Below, one piece after another: positions 39,401 to 47,700 of a stretch of DNA of 64,000 nucleotides (positions are counted from its first letter, which is position 1; each line of letters opens with the position of its first letter). The stretch covers positions 62,001 to 126,000 of the forward strand of contig CALULQ010000001.1 in the NCBI GenBank assembly GCA_944321525.1, in the 5' to 3' direction. A program made the translations under genes and the position numbers. The notes beneath the pieces are model-generated. The model ran no database searches. It saw only the letters and a list, made by a program, of their open reading frames with translations, and had not been told where the DNA came from. This DNA comes from an uncultured Paraprevotella sp. GTDB lineage: Bacteria; Bacteroidota; Bacteroidia; Bacteroidales; Bacteroidaceae.

Positions 39401-41031
39401 ATGTCTCCCCAGAAGGCTGCGCGTTTGGCATAAACGGTGACGTAGCGGTATCCGCTGATTTTGGCGATTTCGATGAGCCGTCCTTTGAAAAAGTCTTGTA
39501 TGTAGACGTTGTGGTGGCTGTCGCTGGTCTGCACGATTTCGCGGTCGGGCTCGCTGTCCCACCAGATGCCTTCCGTGGGGTAGGGGGCGGTGAGGTCGGG
39601 GATCAGTTCGCCCTTGGCGTCGTACACTCCTCCCATGGTGGACCACATTTCCCAGCCCATGTGGTCGGGGTCGATGTCCATGCACTCGCCGCGTCCCACG
39701 TCGCCCGGCGCGGCCAGATACCATTCCTTGATGTGTTCTCCCGTGGCGGCGTCGTAGAGCACCTGCCCGAGCAGTGCGTCCTGCTGTATGGCGAAGGTTT
39801 CCAGCCCCGGCCGTTCGGGGTCGATGTCGCTGGTGCGGAACCGGTCGCCGTGGGCGATGCCTGCGGCGTAGAGCGTTTCTCCGTCGTGGTCCATGGCATA
39901 GCCGCCCGCGAGCATCTCGTCGCGCCCGTCGCCGTCCACGTCGGCTATCCTTATCTGGTGGAAGGCAGGGCCGTGTGCAGGCTTGCAGAACAGTTCTTTC
40001 CATTCCTCGGCCCTTCCGGAGGAGAAGTCGAAGGCAAACGCACTGTTATAATAAGCATGTCCGCCGTCGCTGCTTCGCCGCGTGTGCCACTCCATGATCA
40101 TGGCAGGGTGTATGCCGTCGGGATAGAACACGCCCACGTGTCCCACATGTTTGTTGTATTCGTCGCCCATGAGCGCTGCCCTGTTGTCGCGGTTATAGGC
40201 TTCGTTGTAGGTTTGTTCCACGGAGCACAGCTCTTCGCCCGTCATGCCGTCCACGACGGTCATGTAACGGGGTGCGTTGCGTGTGCCCTGCGTCTCGTAG
40301 TCGATGATGCCGTCCAGGTCGGTGTCGCCCGTTGCGCTGCCGTTCACGTAGCTGCCGAAGGTGCGTGCCTGCGGGTCCCAGAACTGCGTCCCGTCGCTGG
40401 TTTGCACCACCACCTCGCTTTTCCCGTCGCAGTCCATGTCGTAGGCCAGTATCATGTCGTCCTGTCCGGCACAGCTGAGTTCGTTCGGTCCGAGCCTGAC
40501 TGTCCATAAGTGTTCGCCCGTGCGCAGGTAGCCTTCCACGTAGCAGTCGAGCGCGTTCGAGGTGCTCAGGCGGTTCACGACGTAGTCCATTTCCCCGTCG
40601 CCGTCCAAGTCGGCCGGCCACACGTAGCTCGTGTTGAAGTTGCGGGCATCCAGCGGCGATTCGTCGAAACTGATGCTCATGAACATGTTGCGGCAGTCGT
40701 GCGCCTCCAGTGTGAATGGCAGGGACGGAGCCGATTCCTGCCCGTCGGCGACGAGCGTCACGCACACTTGGCTGCCGGTGGGGACAACGCCCGTGTCGGT
40801 TGTGAGGTTGGTGTTCGTGAGCGGTTCGGCGTTCACTTTCCGTCCGTCAACGTAGAGGTTGTAGGCGGCCGTCTCCGGTTCTTGTGCCAACCGTCTCCAC
40901 GTCACCGTGACGTTGCTGCCGTTTTGCACGGCCACCACTCCTCGTCCGAGGGGTTGTTGGATACGTTGTGCCCAAGTGCCTTCCAAGCCAAGTGCAGCCA
41001 GGGATAAAAGAGTGAATATCTGTCTTTTCAT
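36484..41031 (-). CDS. PL11 rhamnogalacturonan lyase fused to beta-strand repeats and T9SS signal
   Basis: This 1515-residue exported protein begins with a signal peptide (FTLLSLAALGLEGTWAQ). Residues 22-620 are a PL11-type rhamnogalacturonan lyase: an N-terminal fibronectin-like piece, then the FG-GAP beta-propeller with repeated Asp-rich loops such as DLDGDGEMDYVV, DVDGDGRDEMLAGGYAMDHD, IIGDWREELVLL and SPNPGFYLGFDMPRPPLPP. Residues 630-1430 are autotransporter-associated beta-strand repeats (for example AGTLVADIPLRHSGTTHISE, TGTLVKSGSGILNLSYNGTD). The last 80 residues (WLTPNPTEGTCRISFGRPLP to YKLIKK) are a T9SS type A sorting domain. The lyase cuts the alternating Rha-GalA backbone of pectin. 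Most PL11 enzymes are near 620 residues, so the fusion is unusual. The GH2 gene lies 23 nt upstream in the same operon. Confidence 0.92.
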   Translation of the reverse strand: MKRQIFTLLSLAALGLEGTWAQRIQQPLGRGVVAVQNGSNVTVTWRRLAQEPETAAYNLYVDGRKVNAEPLTNTNLTTDTGVVPTGSQVCVTLVADGQESAPSLPFTLEAHDCRNMFMSISFDESPLDARNFNTSYVWPADLDGDGEMDYVVNRLSTSNALDCYVEGYLRTGEHLWTVRLGPNELSCAGQDDMILAYDMDCDGKSEVVVQTSDGTQFWDPQARTFGSYVNGSATGDTDLDGIIDYETQGTRNAPRYMTVVDGMTGEELCSVEQTYNEAYNRDNRAALMGDEYNKHVGHVGVFYPDGIHPAMIMEWHTRRSSDGGHAYYNSAFAFDFSSGRAEEWKELFCKPAHGPAFHQIRIADVDGDGRDEMLAGGYAMDHDGETLYAAGIAHGDRFRTSDIDPERPGLETFAIQQDALLGQVLYDAATGEHIKEWYLAAPGDVGRGECMDIDPDHMGWEMWSTMGGVYDAKGELIPDLTAPYPTEGIWWDSEPDREIVQTSDSHHNVYIQDFFKGRLIEIAKISGYRYVTVYAKRAAFWGDIIGDWREELVLLHMEDGVCVGIAGFSTDYATDIDNIYCLLEDPAYRMQCTTKGYYQSPNPGFYLGFDMPRPPLPPVMTTDLVWQSTDTFTNYDRSATAGYADGKSVLIDLNTATQIDVSRKMSPSVLYAMPVKGQTVTFDGNGSLAGDMELWKSQAGTLVADIPLRHSGTTHISEGTLAVNSEVSGKIDLRARGTLAGHGAVNDICFEGALNHEGGRIAPDGTLTFKKGLHMDRKVYVEMDLTDGKTQADLLRVEGDLAVSAPVVFTIVDNGTKPQPGRYKLIEYTGTFSGSADSLSISGLDGLAREIAVEDGSVCLIVHEQRQPADGVAWTGEESGTWDYSALNFQLKDGTATAFVALDTLTFSDKAGHTVISVDETMPAGGITVANSQTEYTFRGEGRIGGEGALTKDGEGTLNLDLTQNDYTGATILRGGTLRVKALADGGRPSSIGAATADAGNLQIGRATLDIDNANTATNRGITLTDTATLHVGGGTASFSGAIKGTGTLVKSGSGILNLSYNGTDSYSGGTVLNGGTLSMGAWNATFGTPTSTITANSGTIRIFENNTQSAVPTFRHTLHIPQGKTVTLQGGSRCSIEGRLTGEGTLRISFPYVRGDVRTDMSGFKGTLDVTSGQFRLINPTDLRQAAVVLEDDAYLTHTEGGRGTEVNLHTRMGSLAGDSPDARLGMGTFDIGYDNTSVTYAGQFSSTSTVSKVGTGTWTLTHSQNSVGVDVEGGTLLLTEEARLGGLTSVRDQAALDLSGTVQNLTILSGGTLCSKPGKRTPGTGHVDGTLRMMEGSRLHVKKAGTRHDQFHVKGRVTLSSPTIEFELTRGDYEEGEALQVFEGFTALEVDGNVTIRPEQPAEGLAWDLSTFATDATVRVVDATGIRSTADDTGFAWLTPNPTEGTCRISFGRPLPEEASLRLQDLQGKTLLTVQLPDGSRQCDLDLGNRPAGLYLLELTCGKQRHTYKLIKK

Positions 41032-41054
41032 GTCGTTCTGATAGGGTTTAAGGG

Positions 41055-44000
41055 TTAGGATTCCGGGTAGGTTTTTCTCACGCCGTCATCGTCGAGCGGC
41101 ACGAGATGGTGCAGGAATTCGGCTTCCACGATGCGCAGTTCGTGCCGTTTTTCCGTTGTTTGTTCCTCTGTGGGTTCGTTGTTGGCCACGTCCAGTTCGC
41201 TGATTTGCCCGAAGGCTTCCGCCTCTTCGATGCTTCCCCGCAGGCGGATGGTGACGCTCGAGGCTTTCACGGGTCGGAGGCGCAGGTGCACGTAGCCCAG
41301 GCTGTTGGGTGTGTCGCCGCTCCACACGAGGATGGAGTCGGCATAGATTTCAATAGGATAGCTGCGGTTGCGCCATCCGGCGAGCTTCAGGCAAGCTTCG
41401 TCCACCACGGCCGCGGTGTCCAGCCGGAAGGTGATCCATGCCTTGGAGAGCCGTCCGTCGCCGGCCCATTCCGTGCGCTCGTTGTCGTCGATGCTGGCGG
41501 CGGCCTGTTCCTGGTTCGAGCCGGCCCGGACGGAAGCCACGGGTAGTGACACTTTTGTGTCGGTGTACGACGGGGTGGCGGGCGTCTCGCCCCGAGTGAG
41601 CCGGCCTTTCAGGGCGTCCTGCGCGAAGTAGGTGCACAGTCCGTCCGGGTTGTCCACGGCGATGCTTTCCCAGGTAGCGGTGGCTTCGGGCAGCCCTTCG
41701 GCCTTCACGGCGAGGCGCACTTGTCCGGCCTGCCGGGTGCTGCGCACGAGCACGCGGTTGACGCCGCACTCCAGCGGCAGCCGTCGCGAGAGGATGTAGT
41801 TGCGCGGCGTTCCCTCCGGGTCGTCCTTGCGGTTGCCCGCGATGCCGCCCAGGTATTCGGCCGGTCCCGTCACGTCGAACTCCAGCATGCGGTAGTCCGT
41901 GGGGCAGCGGCGGCCTTTGTTGTCTACGGCTTCCACCTCCACGAGGGCCATGTCCGCTCCGTCGGCATGGAAGCCGTCCGGCGCGTGCATGAGTTTCAGT
42001 CGCAGGGCCACGGCCTCGCCCGCGGTGTGGAGCGTGTCCGCGGAGAGGAAGCGCCCTTCGTTGTCAGTGCCCGTGGCAATAAGCGTTCCCGGGGCGCAGG
42101 CCACGGAGTCGAACGTGTGGAGGAAGGCATATTCCCGCCGTCCGCGTCCCAGCGACGTGCCGTTGAGCCGCAGTTCCACCACGGGAGCGGTGGACACCAC
42201 GTAAACGGGTTTCACGGTGCCCGGGGCATAGTTCCAGTGACCGATGATGTGCGTGGCTTCCTGTTCGGCGTCCACCCATCCGTTCCACATCACCCGGTGG
42301 GCGAAGAACGACTCTTTGGGGATGCGCATGGCGTCCGTCACGCCGCTGGTACGGTAGTTCGACTCGCCGCGCGAATGCGTGTTCGTGTCGGAGAACACGA
42401 TTTTCACGCCGCCCGAGCTGACCCTCCGGCCCGTGCCGGGCCGTTCGCGCCAGTAGTCGAACCAGCGGCGCACGTGTTCCACGGCCAGCATGTCCTGGTT
42501 CAGGTTGTAGGCCGATGCGTCGGCGTTCTTGTAGAGCGGCCCGTCGCCATTGCGGTGGAAGGGCCAGGTCCAGTTGTCCTGATAGCGGCGCATGCCCTCG
42601 TCGCGGCTGTACTCCATGGCCCAGAATGGCCGGTGGGCGCTCTTGTTCACGTAGAGCATCTCGCCGCCGTATTCCGCGCTCTCCACGTCCAGCATCTCCC
42701 GGCTGCCGATGGCGCGCCCCCCGTGCGGGTCGTAGCGGTCGCGCAGCCGTTTCATTTCCTCCATGTGTTCGGGACTGATGCCCTTGTTGCCGCATTCGTA
42801 GAACACGATGCTCGGGTTGTTGCGGTTATAGATGATGGCATCGCGCATCAGCATCACGCGCTGTTCCCAGCGTCGGTCGTTCACGTCGCGTTCGGCGTCG
42901 CCCGCGGGCATGGCCTGCAGGAGCCCCACGCGGTCGCACGACTCCACGTCCTGTTTCCAAGGTGTGACGTGCATCCATCGTACCAGGTTGGCGCCGCTTT
43001 CCGTCATGAGCGCGTTGCTGTAGTCGCTCAGCCAGGGCGGCACGCTCATGCCCGTGGCGGGCCATTCGTTGCTGGTGCGCTGGGCGTAGCCTTTCATCTG
43101 CATGACGCGGCCGTTGAGCCACACCCGTCCTTCGTCGAAGCGCGTCTGTCGGAATCCCGTGCGCGTCACGGCCTCGTCCATCACCCGCCCGTCGGCTTTC
43201 AGGCGGGTCTTCACGGTGTAGAGGTAGCCGTAGCCCCAGCTCCAGAAGTGCAGCCCTTCGGCCACGGCGCGGGCGCGGAAGGTGCGGGTTTCCCCGGGCC
43301 GGAGCGTGAAGCTGTCGCCCCGGAAAGTGCCGTCCGCGCCTTGCTCCTCGGCGAGGCGCACGGGCCGGCCTTCGGCGTCGAGCACCTGCACTTCATACTC
43401 CAGTGCGACGGGCGCCGCGCTCTCGTTCTTCACCTCGCTTTCGGCGTGTATCGCGGCCCGGCGTGCGGCGATGTCGAAGTCCGAGGCGTAGACGTAGACA
43501 CCCGTGGTGCCCAGGTTGCTATATAAGGGAAGCGTCTGGTAGACGGCGGGCAGGAGGTGGAGCCTGACGTGCTTGGGGATGCCGCCGTAGTTGGCGTTGA
43601 AATTGCGGTCGTTCCACTGGTAGCGGGCGTATTTGCGTCCGCGTTCGCGATAGGTCCAGCTGTTGTCCACGCGCACGGCTATCAGGTTTTGCCCCTTCCG
43701 GACGTGCGGTGTGAGGTCCATGCCGAAGGCCATGACGCCGTTCTCGTGCAGTCCTACGTGTTGTCCGTTGAGGTAGACGTCCGTTCCCTGCCGTGTGCCT
43801 TCGAATTCGATGAACACCTTGCCTTCCAGGTCCTCCTTTGAGAGCCGGAAAGTCTTGTAGTACCACACGACGGTGTCGGTCAGTTCATAGATGGAGCGGG
43901 CGAAGGCCTCCTCGCCGTTGAAGGCGCGCGGCAGCGACACGGTGCGCCCTTTTGCCGCCTTTCCGGCCCTCTTGTGGCTGTCGAAGGTTTCGGCCGGCAG

Positions 44001-44141
44001 GTCGCCGACGTGCAGTTGCCAGTCGAGGTCGAAGTTCAGGGTCTGGCGGGGTTGCCCTTGTGCCAGGCTGCAGCATGCGGCCAGCAAGGCCAGGCATGCG
44101 AGGCGGAGCGTCCGCCGGAGCAATGGTGCGTTTCTTTTCAT
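41055..44141 (-). CDS. Exported GH2-family glycoside hydrolase
   Basis: This 1028-residue enzyme has a signal peptide (CLALLAACCSLAQGQ), the GH2 sugar-binding jelly roll (residues 35-200; FEGTRQGTDVYLNGQHVGLH), an Ig-like domain (210-335), a TIM barrel (336-600), a DUF4982-like Ig domain (610-690), and a C-terminal discoidin-like domain (about 870-1000). The nucleophile Glu is E510 in WAMEYSRDEG. The acid/base region reads YECGNKGIS at residues 448-456, with Lys where GH2 enzymes normally have the Glu of the GNE motif. Activity may be on a rhamnogalacturonan side chain, since the PL11 lyase gene follows by 23 nt. The specificity cannot be read. Confidence 0.88.
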   Translation of the reverse strand: MKRNAPLLRRTLRLACLALLAACCSLAQGQPRQTLNFDLDWQLHVGDLPAETFDSHKRAGKAAKGRTVSLPRAFNGEEAFARSIYELTDTVVWYYKTFRLSKEDLEGKVFIEFEGTRQGTDVYLNGQHVGLHENGVMAFGMDLTPHVRKGQNLIAVRVDNSWTYRERGRKYARYQWNDRNFNANYGGIPKHVRLHLLPAVYQTLPLYSNLGTTGVYVYASDFDIAARRAAIHAESEVKNESAAPVALEYEVQVLDAEGRPVRLAEEQGADGTFRGDSFTLRPGETRTFRARAVAEGLHFWSWGYGYLYTVKTRLKADGRVMDEAVTRTGFRQTRFDEGRVWLNGRVMQMKGYAQRTSNEWPATGMSVPPWLSDYSNALMTESGANLVRWMHVTPWKQDVESCDRVGLLQAMPAGDAERDVNDRRWEQRVMLMRDAIIYNRNNPSIVFYECGNKGISPEHMEEMKRLRDRYDPHGGRAIGSREMLDVESAEYGGEMLYVNKSAHRPFWAMEYSRDEGMRRYQDNWTWPFHRNGDGPLYKNADASAYNLNQDMLAVEHVRRWFDYWRERPGTGRRVSSGGVKIVFSDTNTHSRGESNYRTSGVTDAMRIPKESFFAHRVMWNGWVDAEQEATHIIGHWNYAPGTVKPVYVVSTAPVVELRLNGTSLGRGRREYAFLHTFDSVACAPGTLIATGTDNEGRFLSADTLHTAGEAVALRLKLMHAPDGFHADGADMALVEVEAVDNKGRRCPTDYRMLEFDVTGPAEYLGGIAGNRKDDPEGTPRNYILSRRLPLECGVNRVLVRSTRQAGQVRLAVKAEGLPEATATWESIAVDNPDGLCTYFAQDALKGRLTRGETPATPSYTDTKVSLPVASVRAGSNQEQAAASIDDNERTEWAGDGRLSKAWITFRLDTAAVVDEACLKLAGWRNRSYPIEIYADSILVWSGDTPNSLGYVHLRLRPVKASSVTIRLRGSIEEAEAFGQISELDVANNEPTEEQTTEKRHELRIVEAEFLHHLVPLDDDGVRKTYPES

Positions 44142-44378
44142 GACTGAATGGTTTTGAGTTGACGGGCAAAGATAAGGCGGCCGCGCGTCACTTTGCTTGT
44201 AATATCGTACAAAGATTGTGATAATCGTACACGGCGTTGCAAAACAGTGCTTTTATGAGGGCGGGGAATATGGTGCGGGCAAGGAAACTTTCCGAATCAT
44301 TCCGCGGCCTGTGGTGCGACTACTGTTTGGGGCATGGACTTGCCCGATGCACTGCGGCGTCGTGCGGAAGCCGTCAGC

Positions 44379-44418
44379 GTACTTTGCGGCAAGTACTCGA
44401 GTACTCTCCGCAGAGTAC
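44379..44418 (+). repeat. Dispersed palindromic repeat, copy 5 (two units)
   Basis: GTACTTTGCGGCAAGTAC, TCGA, GTACTCTCCGCAGAGTAC. Upstream GTGCGGAAGCCGTCAGC and downstream AATTCGGAACTCCGCAAGGC are nearly the same as around copy 4, so the conserved element is about 90 bp long, not just 40. Confidence 0.9.
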
Positions 44419-44538
44419 AATTCGGAACTCCGCAAGGCGTTTGTGCGTTTTCCTCGTCGGAACGACCGGAAATGCGGTTGGCGTTCCGTTGTTCGAGGCT
44501 CTGTCTGCGATTTGCTTTTGTTTGATAATAGTTGGCTG

Positions 44539-44705
44539 GACGGCGTCTCGGGTATGCAAATACGAACACATTTCATGCGTTCTTATTTTGCATTCCGCTC
44601 AACTTGCACTATCTTTTGATAAGATAGACGGCGTCTCGGGTATGCAAATACGAACACATTTCATGTGCTCTTATTTTGCATTCCGCTCAACTTGCACTAT
44701 CTTTG
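44539..44705 (+). repeat. 88-bp tandem repeat carrying a promoter, two units (plus orientation)
   Basis: GACGGCGTCTCGGGTATGCA starts at 44539 and again at 44627, an exact 88-bp period. Each unit continues with AACACATTTCATG, TCTTATTTTGCATTCCGCTC and AACTTGCACTATCTTT. This is the reverse complement family of 15154-15317. Confidence 0.9.
44675..44705 (+). promoter_or_regulatory. Consensus promoter of the HTCS-like regulator
   Basis: TTTG (44675-44678), 19 nt, TATCTTTG (44698-44705) is a perfect primary promoter at the end of the second 88-bp unit, with the ATG 27 nt downstream at 44733. The first unit has a near-copy at 44587-44617 whose -7 box reads TATCTTTT. Confidence 0.85.
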
Positions 44706-44732
44706 ACTTTGTTATCAAAGTCTGTGAAAAAT

Positions 44733-47700
44733 ATGTGGCGCATCATTCTTTTTTGGGTGTCGGTTTTGTGCGTTGTCAGTGCGGGAGCCGACGGACTGGT
44801 CTTGAAGTCATGGCAGATGACCACGGCGCATGGCTTGCCGAACAACACGGTGCGGTCGGTGTTTCAGGACCATAGCGGACGCATCTGGATGGGGACGCAA
44901 AACGGGTTGGCGAGCTACGACGGCAACCGCGTGGTGGTGCATGCCTTGAACGATGCCGTGGGACGGGAGCGGATTCCCGCCCCCAGGATACGTCAGATTG
45001 CCGAAGACGGCCGCCATCGCATCTGGCTCGTGCTGGGCGACGGGCGGGCCGCCTGTTTCGACCCCGTCGGCGGTTGCCTGTCGGACGTGCGGGGCGATGG
45101 CAGCTGCGTGCTTGAGGCCAACCGTATATGGATTGCTGCGTCGGGCGAGGCGTGGCTGTGGCATAGCAGCCGCCCGGCGCTGTGGCACATGCCGGTCGGG
45201 GGGCGGCTGTCCCGCCTGGCGTTGCAGGAAGGGGAGAGCGTGCGGCAAATGGCGGAAGACAAGGATGGCAACCTGTATGTCGGTACGACCCGCAGGCTGT
45301 TGTTCCGCCCCGCCGGACGGAGCGTTTTTGCCTGCATAGGCCGGGGGCACGACTACCTGCAGGCCGTGGACGCAGGGCCGGAGGGCGGCGTCTGTTGGGC
45401 GTCGCGCGACGGGAAACTGTGGCGCACCGACGGCAAAGGCGGCCGGGCGGAGCTGATGGCATCCCTGCCCGCCGGGAGCCGCGTCACCGGTGCGGCATGG
45501 TGGCGGGGGAGCATCGTGGTGTTCACGCAGGCCGACACGTGGACCTGCCGTCCGTCCGACGGGACGCTGGAGCGCTGCGTGGAGTTGCAAGTGCCGGGTG
45601 GGGCGGTCTTCCACGACAATCGGGGCGGCGCATGGGTGTGCAACGGTACGGGCGTGCTCCACGGATTGCCGGAGTCGTCGGCCCGTCCGTGGGTCCTTCG
45701 CTTGCTCGATGCCCGCCAGCTTTCTTCCGTCGACCGCGAGCGCTACACCGTCTGTCGTTTGCGCGGCGGGCAGACGTGCATATCGGCCTACGGGGCCGGG
45801 CTGTTCGTCCATGATGCTTCGTCGGGCGAATTGTGCCGCCACAGCGCTTCGGACCGCCTGCCGCTGACGGGGTCCGACTTCCTGTATGAAATGATTGAAG
45901 ACCGCTCGGGCGACATCTGGGTGGGGCAGCGCAACGCGGGACTGGCCCACCTGTTCGTGGTGCCGGGCGGCGTGCGCCGGGTGAACGGCGTGTGGGCCGA
46001 CGGGCGGACGGATGAGGCTGAAATCAAGGCCGTGGCCTGCGCCCCGGATGGGACGGTGTGGGTGGCCGACCGCGCCGGTCGTTTGGGCCTGCTCGACGAC
46101 AGCCTGCGCAAGGTCGTCGTGTGGAAGGGGATGTTGCCTTCTCCGGCCTATGCGCTGGGCTTCGAGGCCGACGGAAACTTGCTGGCCGGCACGCGCAAAC
46201 ACGGCGTGTGGAGCATGAAGACGAAGCAAGCGGAAGGCGCAGGAGGCGTTTTCGCTTTCTGCACGGACCGTAAGGGGCGCGTGTGGGCCGGATATTTCGG
46301 CAACGGACTCCGCGTGTGCACCGGGGAAGGGTGGAGCGACCCCTTCGGAGGGGCCGGACCGGCAAGGAGAATACGCCGGATGGCGGTGGACAGCGCCGGG
46401 TGCATCTGGGCGGCGACCGAAGCCGGACTGCTGGTTTTCGACCCGGACAGTCTTTGTGTCGACCCGTCGGCCTACCGGCTCTACACGGCACAGAACAGCG
46501 GCCTTTGCGGCAGTGAGTTGAACACCGTTTTTGCCGACTCCAGCGGCTGGATCTGGGTCGGCACGCTGGGGCATGGGGCATACCGTTGCCGGAGGTTGCC
46601 CGACGGACGCCTGGAGACGGAATGCTACGACACGGGCCGCGGCTTGGCGGCCAACGAAGTGCAGTCGATATTGGAAGACCGCGGCGGCAGGATATGGGTG
46701 GCCACGCAGTATGGGCTGAGCTGCATGGAGCGCGGGGCAGGCTTTTTCTCCTCGTTCTACTTGTCGTCCACCCTTCAGGGCGACATGTATGGCGCGAACG
46801 CGGCGGCCCTGGCGCCGGACGGCTCCCTGCTGCTCGGCACTTCCGACGGCCTGGCTGTGGTCGACCCGGAGAAGATGGACGTGGAGCGCGTTTCTCCTTT
46901 GCCGCATTTCACAGAGTTCTATGCGGGCGGACAGCCCCTGGCCTTGGAGGAGGACGACAGGGGCGAGTTGAAGAAGGTGAAACTGGGGTGGGACCGGAAT
47001 TCCGTGACGGTGCGTTTCTCCAACCTGGATTATTCCCGTTTCCGCTCGTCGCGCTACAGTTACCGATTAGAGGGGTACGACACGTGCTGGAGCGTGCCCT
47101 CTGAATCGGGAGAAGCGGTGTTCCGCGACCTGCCGGCAGGCGATTACACGCTGCTGGTGCGCTCGTCCAACAGTTCGGGCGTGTGGTGCTCGGGCGCGGC
47201 GGCGTTGGCGTTTTCGGTGGCTCCGCCTTTCTACAGGACGCCGTGGGCCTATTCCGTATATGCAGGCTTGTTCGTGTTGTTGGCGGGAGTGTCGTGGTCT
47301 GTGACGGCCCGCATGATGCGGTTGCGCCGCATGGTGGAGATGGAGCGCGAGATGTCGGGCTTCAAACTTCGTTTTTTCCTTCGTGTGATTCAAGGGGTCT
47401 GCGAACCGCTCGAACGCTTGCAGGAGCGCTTGTCGGCAGAAAGGCCGAATGGAAAGGCCGGAGCCGAACTCGGCAGGCTGCGGCAGGTGTTGCAACAGTC
47501 GCTGACGTTTAAGGACAGTTTGCCCGATGAGGCCCAAGCCGCTTTGTTGATGGAACCGGAGGGGCCGGGGCAGGGGCGGGAAGAGGAAAGGCTTGCGGAG
47601 ACAGAAAAGGATGGGTTCGGGGAACGGCTGGAGGCGGTGGTGGCCGCCCATCTGCGCGACGCGGGATTCACGGCGGACGCCTGGGCCGGGGAAATGGGCA

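Larger units (their letters stand above)
44142..44732. other. Divergent regulatory region between GH2 gene and HTCS-like regulator
   Basis: This 591-bp region contains the palindromic repeat copy 5 (44379-44418) and two 88-bp promoter-bearing repeat units (44539-44705) just before the regulator. The extra open frames here (for example 44218-44619 and 44237-44875) traverse the repeats and are not considered genes. Confidence 0.7.

Noticed and set aside
44676..44732. Upstream start for the HTCS-like regulator
   Set aside because: The extra 19 codons lie within the 88-bp repeat and its promoter, and the signal peptide starts at the ATG at 44733.
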